Positions 17,381 through 26,223 of a stretch of 64,000 nucleotides of DNA are shown here, piece after piece. The notes beneath the pieces were generated by a model. That model saw only the letters and a program-made list of their open reading frames with translations. It was not told where the DNA came from and made no database searches. Within the stretch, counting starts at the first letter, position 1, and every line of letters begins with the position of its first letter. The stretch lies in the NCBI GenBank assembly GCA_015055505.1, contig SVIB01000004.1, positions 1 to 64,000 on the forward strand, read 5' to 3'. The position numbers and the translations under genes were made by a program. This stretch comes from Clostridiales bacterium (lineage in GTDB: Bacteria; Bacillota; Clostridia; Christensenellales; Borkfalkiaceae).

Positions 17381-19630
17381 ATGAAAAAAAAGATAGGGGT
17401 TATTACAGTACATAATAATACTAATTATGGCGCAAATTTACAGGCGTTTGCAAGCTGTGAGTATTTAAATAAGCAAGGTTATAACTGTAAGTTGATTGAT
17501 TATACAATTTCATCGCATTTAAAAAGCACAAAGCTGTTATCGTGGTTAAAAGTTTCGTGGGATAACGAAAAAAACAAGTCTTTATCTCGTAAAATTAAGC
17601 TTGGAATTTCCCTTTTACTGTCTGCAGGTTGGAAAGGGAAAAGATTAAAGAACTTTAGCACGTTTAGAAAAAACAATATAAAAACGACTGCAAATTGTAA
17701 AGATGCTAAAGACGTGGAAAATTTAGGATTAGACGTAATTGTTTGCGGAAGTGATCAAATTTGGAATCCTACTATAATGGACGGGGTCAATCCTATTTTC
17801 TTTGGTGATATTGACGGAATAAACACTAGGGTTTCCTACGCTGCAAGTGTAGGTAAAGATAAATATAGTGAAAACGAAGAAAAACAGGTGAAAGGGCTTG
17901 TAAGGCAATTAGACTACTGTTCAGTACGAGAAGAGCAGACGGCAGATTATCTTTCTAAAGTGTCAAACGTTAACGTGCAAACTGTGTGCGACCCCGTATT
18001 TTTACTTGAAAAACAAGATTATGAAAAAATTATAAAAAAGCAAGTAATAAAGGGTGATTACGTTCTTCTTTACAGTGTAATACATAATGAAGAGATGTCG
18101 AAGGTTGCTCAGGAGTATGCAGATAAAAAGGGTTTAAAACTAATAGAAATTTGCGCAGGTAAAGATAAGAACGTTAGCCATAAACAAATTTTATCTTATG
18201 GACCTATAGAATTTTTAAGCGCATTCAAATATGCAAAAACTGTTATTACAAATTCTTTTCACGGAACGGCTTTTTCTATTATATTTGAAAAGGAATTTTA
18301 TGTGTTTGACAATAAACACGGTGGATCAAGAATAACGAACGTTTTATCAAAGGCGGGGCTTTTAGAAAGGCTTATTGATAGTAAAATAGAGAAGGAATAT
18401 AAGAGTATAGATTATATAGACGTAAAAGAAAATGTAAAAAATTACGTTCAATCATCAAAAGAGTTCCTTGATAAAGCTCTTAATTCTGAAAAAGAGAATA
18501 TAGCAAAAGACGCTTGCGTTGGGTGTGGGGCTTGTGTGTCTGTTTGCCCAAAAGACGCAATAAGAATGATAACGACAAAAGAAGGCTTTTTGCAAGCATA
18601 TATTGATAAATCAAAATGTATAGATTGCGGTTTATGCAAAAATGTTTGTCCCGCGCTAAACAAAGTGGAAAAGAGCGAACAGTCTAATAAGGTATATGCT
18701 TTTAAAGCGGAAAATGAGATTAGAAAAGAAAGCGCGTCAGGCGGAGCGTTTTATGCCTTAGCAAAAGCTGTTATTGATGGCGGCGGAGTTTTTTACGGAG
18801 CAAAATTATGTAATGATTTTACTGTTAAGCACGTAAGGGGGGAAACCGAAGAACAGCTGTCAAAAATTCAGGGAACAAAATATGCGCAAAGCAAATTAAG
18901 TGAATGTTATAAACCGCTATTATGCGATTTAAAAAGTGGTAAGACAGTTTTATTTTCGGGAACGCCCTGTCAAATTGATGCGGTTAATCGCTTTGTAAGG
19001 GCTAAAAATGTTTCTATTGAAAACTTGATAACTGTTGATATTATTTGTCACGGAGTTCCATCTCCAAAAATATACAACGAATATATTAAATGGCTTGAAA
19101 ATGAGTATGGAAGTAAAGTCGCCAAATATTATTTTAGAAGTAAAAGAATTTCTTGGAGGGGTAATTCGTGTTTGGCTGTTTTACAAGACGGCAGAGAAAT
19201 AAAAAACGACAAGAAATTAAACGGCTTTATGAATTTATATTATTCTAATAATATAACGCGGAAATGTTGTTATAATTGCAAGTATACGACTCAAGAAAGG
19301 GTTGCAGATATAACGATAAGTGATTATTGGGGAATAGAAAATATAAATAAAGAGTTTGAAGATGAATTAGGTGTTTCAATGATAATTGCAAACACTGAAA
19401 AAGGGAATGATTTATTTAACTCTATAAAAGGTAAAAAGATAAAAGGTAGTTTAGAAGGGGTTAAACAACCTCAATTAAAAGAACCACCTCAAAAGCCAAC
19501 GCAGAGAAAAGAGTTTTGGCAAGATTATGAGTCGGGTGGATTAAAAGCCGTACTAAAAAAATACGGTGGAGTAAAAAAAGATTCATTAAAAGAAAAAGCT
19601 TATCATTTAATAAGAGGAAATAAGTCATGA
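17381..19630 (+). CDS. Polysaccharide pyruvyltransferase fused to 4Fe-4S/FrhB-type domain
   Basis: About 749 residues in three parts. Residues 1-340 are a polysaccharide pyruvyltransferase (CsaB/WcaK family): GVITVHNNTNYGANLQA, VCGSDQIWNP and TNSFHGTAFSI. Residues 375-435 form a two-cluster ferredoxin domain (CVGCGACVSVCP and CIDCGLCKNVCP). Residues 445-720 match FrhB/FdhB (F420-hydrogenase beta-like) with SGGAFYALAKA, FSGTPCQIDAV and DIICHGVPSP. ATG 17381 is preferred over GTG 17372 because AAAGGTGAT sits at ideal spacing before it. Such FrhB proteins recur in capsule clusters next to pyruvyltransferases; here they are one chain. Ketal pyruvate transfer plus an iron-sulfur flavin redox step is the reading; the redox reaction is unknown. 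Confidence 0.88.
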   Translation: MKKKIGVITVHNNTNYGANLQAFASCEYLNKQGYNCKLIDYTISSHLKSTKLLSWLKVSWDNEKNKSLSRKIKLGISLLLSAGWKGKRLKNFSTFRKNNIKTTANCKDAKDVENLGLDVIVCGSDQIWNPTIMDGVNPIFFGDIDGINTRVSYAASVGKDKYSENEEKQVKGLVRQLDYCSVREEQTADYLSKVSNVNVQTVCDPVFLLEKQDYEKIIKKQVIKGDYVLLYSVIHNEEMSKVAQEYADKKGLKLIEICAGKDKNVSHKQILSYGPIEFLSAFKYAKTVITNSFHGTAFSIIFEKEFYVFDNKHGGSRITNVLSKAGLLERLIDSKIEKEYKSIDYIDVKENVKNYVQSSKEFLDKALNSEKENIAKDACVGCGACVSVCPKDAIRMITTKEGFLQAYIDKSKCIDCGLCKNVCPALNKVEKSEQSNKVYAFKAENEIRKESASGGAFYALAKAVIDGGGVFYGAKLCNDFTVKHVRGETEEQLSKIQGTKYAQSKLSECYKPLLCDLKSGKTVLFSGTPCQIDAVNRFVRAKNVSIENLITVDIICHGVPSPKIYNEYIKWLENEYGSKVAKYYFRSKRISWRGNSCLAVLQDGREIKNDKKLNGFMNLYYSNNITRKCCYNCKYTTQERVADITISDYWGIENINKEFEDELGVSMIIANTEKGNDLFNSIKGKKIKGSLEGVKQPQLKEPPQKPTQRKEFWQDYESGGLKAVLKKYGGVKKDSLKEKAYHLIRGNKS

Positions 19631-20814
19631 AAATAGCGTTTTTTTCTAATTTTTTAAATCATCATCAGCTGCCTTTATGTGAAGAATTTAACAAAAAACA
19701 AGACGTTGAATTTGTGTTTGTGGCAACAGAACCTATATCGCAGGATAGACTTGATATGGGGTATGCAGATATGAATAAGCAATATTCTTTTGTTTTGCGT
19801 TCCTATGAAGAAGGCGCGGAAGAAAAAGCTATGAAAATCGCAGAAGAGTTTGATGTGGTAATTTTTGGAGCGGCGCCACTTAAATATCTTGAAAAGAGAA
19901 TGCAAAAAGACAAGCTTACGTTTTATTTTTGCGAGCGTCCGCTGAAAAAGGGGTATTGGCGTAGATTTATACCTATTACTCGAAGAAAACTAAATAATGC
20001 TTTTATAAAATTTAAAAATAAGCCGTTGTATCTATTGGGGGCGAGCGCATATGCATCTTACGACTTAAAATTATGCGGTTTTAACGAAAAAAAATGCTTT
20101 AAGTGGGGGTATTTCCCCAAGATTGAAACAAAAAACTTAACGAAATTGTTATCTTTAAAAAACAATAATAATAAAGTTGAGATTTTATATGCCGGAAGAA
20201 TATTAAAGCTAAAAAGAGTAATTGATTTTGTAAAAGCGGTTAAAATTCTTGTGTGTGAAGGTGAAAGTAACTTACATTTTACCATTATAGGTGATGGTGA
20301 AGAAAAAAACAATATTGAAAAATATATTGCTGACAATAAAATTGATAAGTATATAACGATTTTACCGTTTAAAACACCAAGCGAAGTAAGGTGTTTTATG
20401 GAAGGAGCGGATATTTACGTTTTCGGAAGTGATTTTAATGAAGGCTGGGGCGCAGTTGTAAATGAAGCGATGAATAGCGCATGCGCTCTTGTTGTTAGCC
20501 ACGCTGTCGGGTCTGTACCTTATTTAATAAAAAATGGGGATAACGGCTTAATTTATCAATGCGGAAAAGTTGAAGAAATAGCTAGAAACTTAAAAATTTT
20601 AATTGAAAATAAAAAGCTAAGAGATCAAATTGGTGAAAACGCTTATAAAACAATAACTAAGCATTGGACAGCAGAGGTTGCAGCAACAAGGTTGATTGCA
20701 GTTGCCGAAAAAATTCAACAAGGAGAAACCCCATTTTTTGAAGAAGGTGTTTGTTCTTGTGCGACGCCTATAAAAAACTATTGGATAAAAAAGGAAAAGG
20801 AGAATATCAAATGA
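19627..20814 (+). CDS. Glycosyltransferase family 4
   Basis: A 395-residue GT-B transferase beginning MKIAFFSNFLNHHQLPLC, a start shared by a capsule GT4 subgroup. The C-terminal domain opens with EILYAGRILKLKRVIDFVKA and carries GSDFNEGWGAVVNEAMNSA, the EX7E-type donor loop. It overlaps the fusion gene by four bases and its own stop overlaps the start of the CapE homologue. Donor unknown; UDP-L-FucNAc from the next three genes is a possibility. Confidence 0.87.
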   Translation: MKIAFFSNFLNHHQLPLCEEFNKKQDVEFVFVATEPISQDRLDMGYADMNKQYSFVLRSYEEGAEEKAMKIAEEFDVVIFGAAPLKYLEKRMQKDKLTFYFCERPLKKGYWRRFIPITRRKLNNAFIKFKNKPLYLLGASAYASYDLKLCGFNEKKCFKWGYFPKIETKNLTKLLSLKNNNNKVEILYAGRILKLKRVIDFVKAVKILVCEGESNLHFTIIGDGEEKNNIEKYIADNKIDKYITILPFKTPSEVRCFMEGADIYVFGSDFNEGWGAVVNEAMNSACALVVSHAVGSVPYLIKNGDNGLIYQCGKVEEIARNLKILIENKKLRDQIGENAYKTITKHWTAEVAATRLIAVAEKIQQGETPFFEEGVCSCATPIKNYWIKKEKENIK

Positions 20815-21863
20815 GTTTATTTAAAGGAAAAACTTTACTTATAACAGGTGGAACGGGAAGCTTTGGCAACGCCGTTTTAAACAGATTTTTAAAAACAGAT
20901 ATCGGAGAAATCCGTATCTTTTCAAGAGATGAGAAAAAACAGGACGATATGCGTCACGAATTTCAGGCAAAAATGCCCGAGGTTGCTGAAAAAATTAGAT
21001 TTTTTATCGGTGACGTAAGAGATTTGCAGTCAATAAAAAATGCAATGTATGGGGTGGATTACGTTTTCCACGCGGCAGCATTAAAGCAAGTTCCGTCTTG
21101 TGAATTTTTCCCTATTGAGGCAGTAAAAACGAACGTTTTAGGAACGGAGAACGTTTTAACAGCCGCTATTGAGGCAGGAGTTAAAAACGTCGTTTGTCTT
21201 TCAACGGACAAGGCGGCATATCCTGTAAATGCAATGGGTATTTCAAAGGCTCTGGAAGAGCGCGTTTCTGTTGCAAAAGCCCGTACTGTTTCTCCCGAAA
21301 AGACTAAAATTTGCTGTACTAGGTACGGAAACGTTATGTGTAGCCGCGGTTCGGTTATTCCTCTTTGGATAGACCAAATTAAGTCGGGTAAGCCTATAAC
21401 TTTAACTGACGGCTCTATGACTAGATTTATTATGTCGCTGGATGAAGCCGTTGACCTTGTTATATTTGCGTTTGAAAACGGTGTAAGCGGCGATATTCTT
21501 GTGCAAAAAGCCCCAGCTTGTACAATTCAAACTCAAGCAGAGGCAGTTTGTGAGCTTTTTGGCGGTGATAAAAACAATATTAAAACGATAGGAATTAGAC
21601 ACGGTGAAAAAATGTACGAAACACTTTTGACTAATGAGGAATGCGCTAATGCAATAGACCTTGGCAATTTCTACCGTGTTCCTGCGGATAACCGTGGTCT
21701 TAACTATGATAAATATTTTAATAACGGCGACGTAGAGAGAAATACCTTAACAGAATTCAATTCTAATAACACGACTCTTTTAACGGTTGAGGAAGTAAAA
21801 GCAAAGCTTTTAACTCTTTCTTATATTCGTGAAGAACTCGATAAAATGGGTAGAAAATATTAA
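20811..21863 (+). CDS. capE: UDP-GlcNAc 4,6-dehydratase/5-epimerase (CapE/FnlA)
   Basis: About 350 residues of the short CapD/CapE class of SDR enzymes. The NADP-binding motif is TGGTGSFGNAV, followed by FSRDEKKQDDMRHEFQ, and the catalytic MxxxK motif (MGISKALEER) replaces the usual YxxxK, as in CapE, FnlA and FlaA1. It removes water from UDP-GlcNAc and inverts C5, the first step to UDP-N-acetyl-L-fucosamine. The ORF track start (TTG 20751) is too early; ATG 20811 has AAAGGAG eight bases upstream. CapF and CapG homologues follow in pathway order. Confidence 0.93.
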   Translation: MSLFKGKTLLITGGTGSFGNAVLNRFLKTDIGEIRIFSRDEKKQDDMRHEFQAKMPEVAEKIRFFIGDVRDLQSIKNAMYGVDYVFHAAALKQVPSCEFFPIEAVKTNVLGTENVLTAAIEAGVKNVVCLSTDKAAYPVNAMGISKALEERVSVAKARTVSPEKTKICCTRYGNVMCSRGSVIPLWIDQIKSGKPITLTDGSMTRFIMSLDEAVDLVIFAFENGVSGDILVQKAPACTIQTQAEAVCELFGGDKNNIKTIGIRHGEKMYETLLTNEECANAIDLGNFYRVPADNRGLNYDKYFNNGDVERNTLTEFNSNNTTLLTVEEVKAKLLTLSYIREELDKMGRKY

Positions 21864-21872
21864 GGACAAGCT

Positions 21873-23075
21873 ATGAAAATTTTAGTTACAGGTGCAAAGG
21901 GCTTTGTAGGGAAAAACCTTTGCTCGTCGCTCAAAAATTTAAAAGAAGGCAAGGATAAAACCCGTCCAAATTTACTTATTGAGGAAATTTACGAGTACGA
22001 TTTAGACGGAACGGAAAAAGATTTAGACGAATATACAAAACAAGCCGATTTTGTGTTTAATCTTGCAGGGGTAAACCGTCCTCAAAATAACGAGGAATTT
22101 ATGCAAGGTAATTTTGGATTTGCCTCAACGCTACTTTCATTATTAAAAAAGCACGGCAATAAGTGTCCTATCATGATATCCTCGTCAATTCAAGCTACTT
22201 GTATAGGTCGCTATGACAGTGATTACGGCAGAAGTAAAAAAGCGGGTGAAGACCTTGTTTTTGCTTACGGCGAAGAGACGAAAGCAAAGGTTTGCGTATA
22301 CCGTTTTCCTAATCTTTTTGGGAAATGGTGTAGACCAAATTACAATAGCGCAGTTGCGACGTTTTGTAATAATATTGCAAACGATTTACCGATTACCGTA
22401 AATGATAGGGCGATTGAACTTGAACTTCTCTATATAGACGATTTAGTGACGGAAATGCTTGACCTTTTGGAAGGCAAAGGACATCGTTGCGATTATGACG
22501 GTTTGACGCCTATTGAGAGGGAAAATGGTAGATATTATTTTGCTCCGATTACTCACAAAGTAACGCTTGGCGAGATTGTGGATTTGCTCCATTCTTTCCG
22601 TGAACAAAGCGAAACGCTTATTATTCCCGAAATTCCAAACGGTAGTTTTGCAAAGAAACTCTATTCGACTTATTTGAGTTATTTGCCCAAAGAAAAAGTG
22701 GCGTTTGATCTGAAGATGAAAGAGGATGCGCGCGGTAGTTTTACTGAACTTTTGAAAACCGAGAAGTGTGGACAAGTTTCAATCAATATATCAAAACCTG
22801 GTATAACTAAAGGTCAGCATTGGCACCATACAAAATGGGAGTTTTTTATAGTTGTCGCAGGTCATGGGCTTATTCAACAGAGGAAGATAGGCACGGATGA
22901 GGTCTTAAATTTTGAAGTGAGTGGCGATAAAATCCAAGCGGTACATATGCTTCCCGGCTACACTCACAATATAATCAATTTATCGAAAACTGAAAATTTA
23001 GTGACGGTAATGTGGGCAAACGAGCAGTTTGATCCCGCTCACCCCGATACTTTTTTTGAAATAGTGGAGAAATAA
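21873..23075 (+). CDS. capF: CapF/FnlB bifunctional reductase-epimerase for UDP-L-FucNAc
   Basis: About 400 residues with the two-domain layout of CapF. The N-terminal SDR domain starts MKILVTGAKGFVGKNL. The C-terminal cupin domain (from about residue 285) carries KGQHWHHTKWEFF, the His-rich metal site, and ends VMWANEQFDPAHPDT. The cupin epimerises C3 and the SDR domain reduces C4 of the CapE product using NADPH. It begins nine bases after capE. The gene order capE-capF-capG matches the Staphylococcus aureus type 5/8 capsule pathway and fnlABC in Gram-negatives. Confidence 0.93.
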   Translation: MKILVTGAKGFVGKNLCSSLKNLKEGKDKTRPNLLIEEIYEYDLDGTEKDLDEYTKQADFVFNLAGVNRPQNNEEFMQGNFGFASTLLSLLKKHGNKCPIMISSSIQATCIGRYDSDYGRSKKAGEDLVFAYGEETKAKVCVYRFPNLFGKWCRPNYNSAVATFCNNIANDLPITVNDRAIELELLYIDDLVTEMLDLLEGKGHRCDYDGLTPIERENGRYYFAPITHKVTLGEIVDLLHSFREQSETLIIPEIPNGSFAKKLYSTYLSYLPKEKVAFDLKMKEDARGSFTELLKTEKCGQVSINISKPGITKGQHWHHTKWEFFIVVAGHGLIQQRKIGTDEVLNFEVSGDKIQAVHMLPGYTHNIINLSKTENLVTVMWANEQFDPAHPDTFFEIVEK

Positions 23076-23076
23076 T

Positions 23077-24261
23077 ATGGCAATAAAAACTGATTACTCT
23101 GAAGTTAAGTTTAAGGATAACGGAAAATTAAAATTGCTTATAATAGTGGGTACTCGCCCTGAAATTATAAGGCTTGCAGCGGTAATAAACAAATGCCGTC
23201 AGTATTTTGATTGCATTCTTGCGCACACGGGACAAAATTATGACTATAATTTAAACGGGGTATTCTTTAAAGATTTAAAACTTGCCGATCCCGAAGTGTA
23301 TATGGATGCCGTCGGCGACGATTTGGGCGCTACGGTTGGCAATATTATAAATTGCTCGTATAAACTTATGTCGCAAATTAAGCCTGACGCGTTACTTATT
23401 TTGGGCGATACTAACAGTTGTCTTTCGGCAATTCCTGCAAAAAGACTTCATATTCCTATTTTTCACATGGAGGCAGGTAACCGCTGTAAGGATGAGTGTT
23501 TGCCAGAAGAAACAAACCGCCGAATTGTAGATATTATTTCGGACGTCAATTTGGCGTATTCCGAGCATGCGCGCCGTTATCTTGCGGATTGCGGACTTCC
23601 TAAAGAGAGAACTTACGTAACTGGTTCGCCAATGGCAGAAGTTTTGCATAGTAATTTGCAAGAAATAAAGGATAGTGACGTTTTAACAAGGCTTAATTTG
23701 GAGCCTAAAAAATACATTTTACTTTCGGCGCACAGAGAAGAAAATATCGACACCGAAAAGAACTTTTTATCGCTTTTTACAGCAATAAATAAAATGGCGG
23801 AAAAATACGATATGCCTATTTTATATTCTTGTCATCCAAGAAGCAAAAAGAGATTAGAGGCAAGTGGATTTAAGCTTGATAGTAGAGTAATTTGTAACCA
23901 ACCGCTAGGGTTTCACGACTACAACAACCTTCAAATGAATGCTTTTTGTGTAGTATCCGATAGTGGAACTCTTCCCGAGGAAAGCAGCTTTTTTACAAGC
24001 GTAGGAAATCCTTTCCCTGCCGTATGTATTCGTACGTCGACTGAAAGACCTGAGGCTCTTGATAAAGCTTGCTTTGTGTTGGCGGGGATTGACGAAAAGA
24101 ATCTTTTGCAAGCGGTTGAAACTGCGGTTGAGCTTACAAAAGACGGAAGTCACGGTATTTCGGTGCCCGATTATGTAGAGGAAAACGTGTCTACAAAGGT
24201 TGTAAAAATAATTCAATCTTACGTTGGAATAGTTGACAAAATGGTCTGGAGAAAGTATTAA
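23077..24261 (+). CDS. capG: UDP-HexNAc 2-epimerase (CapG/FnlC)
   Basis: A 394-residue non-hydrolysing UDP-N-acetylhexosamine 2-epimerase (WecB superfamily). Landmarks: LLIIVGTRPEIIRLAAV at the N-terminus, HTGQNYDYNLNGVFF, then FHMEAGNRCKDECLPEETNR with the catalytic acidic residues, and SDSGTLPEESSFF at the uracil/UDP site. By position after capE and capF it should convert the last intermediate to UDP-L-FucNAc. A copy of the intergenic repeat described below starts nine bases after its stop. Confidence 0.92.
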   Translation: MAIKTDYSEVKFKDNGKLKLLIIVGTRPEIIRLAAVINKCRQYFDCILAHTGQNYDYNLNGVFFKDLKLADPEVYMDAVGDDLGATVGNIINCSYKLMSQIKPDALLILGDTNSCLSAIPAKRLHIPIFHMEAGNRCKDECLPEETNRRIVDIISDVNLAYSEHARRYLADCGLPKERTYVTGSPMAEVLHSNLQEIKDSDVLTRLNLEPKKYILLSAHREENIDTEKNFLSLFTAINKMAEKYDMPILYSCHPRSKKRLEASGFKLDSRVICNQPLGFHDYNNLQMNAFCVVSDSGTLPEESSFFTSVGNPFPAVCIRTSTERPEALDKACFVLAGIDEKNLLQAVETAVELTKDGSHGISVPDYVEENVSTKVVKIIQSYVGIVDKMVWRKY

Positions 24262-24269
24262 AAGTAGGC

Positions 24270-24284
24270 CTATAAGTTGATTAT
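24270..24284 (+). repeat. CTATAAGTYGATTAT intergenic repeat, copy 1
   Basis: CTATAAGTTGATTAT begins nine bases after the capG stop, in sense orientation, inside the operon. The left flank AAGTAGGC resembles that of the copy at 58353. No strong hairpin surrounds it. Confidence 0.75.
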
Positions 24285-24319
24285 TTGCAAAAACAAGTAA
24301 ATACACGGAGAAATATTAA

Positions 24320-25492
24320 ATGCGTTGCAACGAAAAATTTACCGAAACGTATAAAAAAGAGCCTGCGGCGATAGCGTTTTGTCCCTACCGCGTGTGCCCG
24401 ATAGGCGCGCACAGCGATCATCAATACGGAAAAATAACCGGATTTGCTATTGATAAGGGAATACATATTGCTTACTCGCCTAAACAAAACGGCGTTATTG
24501 AGCTATCTTCCTTACAATTTAACAAACGCGCACAATGGCACGTAAGGTCAGTTTCTGAAACGAAAGAAAACGACTGGGCAGATTATCTGCGTGGCGCAAC
24601 GTTAATGCTATCGCAAAAATATCCGTTAAAGGTAGGTCTTTGCGGAGTTATTGAGGGGACTCTTCCTATAGGTGGGCTTTCGTCGTCTGCTGCCGTAACT
24701 ATTGCTTTCTTGTCTGCTCTTTGTAAGGTAAATGAAATTCATCTTACCGAGCTGGAAATGATTTTAACCGCGCAAGCGGCAGAAAATAAATACGTTGGCG
24801 TGTCGTGCGGAAAGCTTGATCAATCATGTGAGGTGTTTGCTAAACGGGACAAGCTTTTGTACCTTGATACAAAAGACGATTCGTATGAGCTTATTTCTGC
24901 TCCGAAGACAATGAAACCGTATAAGTTTGCTATTTTCTTTTCAGGCGTTGAGCGTTCTCTTGCCGGCAGTAAATTTAATATGCGAGTGGACGAGTGCCGT
25001 AGTGCGGCTTATGCGTTAAAGGCGTTTAGCGGTATGGAATACGGTAAATTTAGCGATACGTTTCTACGTGACGTGCCCTATGAAACGTATTTAAAATATA
25101 GAGATAAGCTACCGGAAAACTGGCGCAAGCGCGCTGAGCACTGGTATACGGAATTTAAGCGTGTAGAGGCTGGCGCAGAAGCTTGGCGTAGGGGTGATAT
25201 TGAAACTTTCGGTAAGCTCTCTTTTGAAAGTGGAAATTCTTCTATTTATAATTATGAAACAGGCTCTGAAGAATTGAAAACGTTATATGAAATTATGCTA
25301 AAAACAGACGGTATTTATGGCGGAAGGTTTAGCGGCGCAGGATTTAAAGGGTGCTGTATGGCGATTATTGATCCAAGCTATGCTGATAAAATAGAGAAAA
25401 AAGTTACAAATGAATATTTGAAAGCTTTTCCGGCATTAGGCGGAAAGTTTTCGGTGCATATTTGTGATACTGCGGACGGTGTAGAATTATGA
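24320..25492 (+). CDS. GHMP-superfamily sugar kinase, galacturonokinase/galactokinase-like
   Basis: A 390-residue GHMP kinase. The sugar-binding signature reads CPYRVCPIGAHSDHQYG rather than the galactokinase GRVNLIGEHTDY. The CPYRxCPxGAHxDHQ form is, to my knowledge, the one found in plant galacturonokinase and related bacterial proteins. The ATP loop is LPIGGLSSSAAV (about residue 115) and the C-terminal GHMP motif GGRFSGAGFKGCCMA. With the adjacent nucleotidyltransferase it could activate free galacturonate (kinase, then pyrophosphorylase) to UDP-GalA. Galactokinase or another 1-kinase remains possible. RBS GGAG lies about ten bases upstream of ATG 24320. Confidence 0.78.
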   Translation: MRCNEKFTETYKKEPAAIAFCPYRVCPIGAHSDHQYGKITGFAIDKGIHIAYSPKQNGVIELSSLQFNKRAQWHVRSVSETKENDWADYLRGATLMLSQKYPLKVGLCGVIEGTLPIGGLSSSAAVTIAFLSALCKVNEIHLTELEMILTAQAAENKYVGVSCGKLDQSCEVFAKRDKLLYLDTKDDSYELISAPKTMKPYKFAIFFSGVERSLAGSKFNMRVDECRSAAYALKAFSGMEYGKFSDTFLRDVPYETYLKYRDKLPENWRKRAEHWYTEFKRVEAGAEAWRRGDIETFGKLSFESGNSSIYNYETGSEELKTLYEIMLKTDGIYGGRFSGAGFKGCCMAIIDPSYADKIEKKVTNEYLKAFPALGGKFSVHICDTADGVEL

Positions 25493-26223
25493 AATGCTTA
25501 ATATTAGCGGCGGGATACGCTACAAGATTATATCCTTTGACTGAAAATTTCCCCAAGCCATTATTAAAGGTGCAAGAAAAGACAATTCTTGACTGGCTAC
25601 TTGACGATATTGAATCGCTTGGCGCGGTTGATGAATACGTAGTTATTTCTAATCATAAATTTGCAGATTGCTTCCATAGCTGGAGCTCGCAAAAGCAACA
25701 AAAAATTACCGTTGTTGACGACGGAACGAGTACAAATGAAACTAGACTAGGCGCGGTGAGAGATATTCAGTTTGCTATTGACGAGCTTAAGCTTGATGAC
25801 GATATGCTTGTAATTGCGGGAGATAATCTTCTTGATTTTAGCTTAACTAAATTTATCGTTTATGCTCAAGAGAAAAAAACCTCTTGTATTATGCGTTATT
25901 TTGAGGAGTCTGTTCAAAGGCTGCAAAAATGCGGCGTGGCAGAGGTGGATGAGACCGATAAGGTTATTCATTTAACGGAGAAGCCGTCCAAACCTAAGTC
26001 TAATTGGGCTTGCCCGCCGTTCTATTATTACACAAAAGAGGACGCGAGACTTATAAAGAAGGGAATTGAAAGCGGCTGCGGAGTAGACGCGCCCGGTAGT
26101 TATATAGCTTGGCTTTGCTCGCAAACCAAAGTGCATGCTATGGAAATGCCCGGAAGGCGTTACGATATCGGGAATTTGGAAAGCTACGAAAAAGTACAAA
26201 AGGAGTACAAAGGTATATGTTAA
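25489..26223 (+). CDS. Sugar-1-phosphate nucleotidyltransferase
   Basis: A compact 244-residue nucleotidyltransferase. The signature is MKCLILAAGYATRLYPLTENFPKPL, the GxGxR-like and PKPLL motifs of RmlA/GalU-type enzymes, with GDNLLDFSL as the metal-binding Asp region and YDIGNLESYEK near the end. It lacks the C-terminal left-handed helix of larger family members. It overlaps the kinase by four bases and the epimerase by seven, implying a kinase-pyrophosphorylase-epimerase module. Base and sugar specificity are not visible. Confidence 0.87.
   Translation: MKCLILAAGYATRLYPLTENFPKPLLKVQEKTILDWLLDDIESLGAVDEYVVISNHKFADCFHSWSSQKQQKITVVDDGTSTNETRLGAVRDIQFAIDELKLDDDMLVIAGDNLLDFSLTKFIVYAQEKKTSCIMRYFEESVQRLQKCGVAEVDETDKVIHLTEKPSKPKSNWACPPFYYYTKEDARLIKKGIESGCGVDAPGSYIAWLCSQTKVHAMEMPGRRYDIGNLESYEKVQKEYKGIC

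Noticed and set aside
23905-24306. 133-residue antisense ORF overlapping the end of capG and the repeat copy
   Set aside because: Shadow ORF; no RBS and no recognisable protein.
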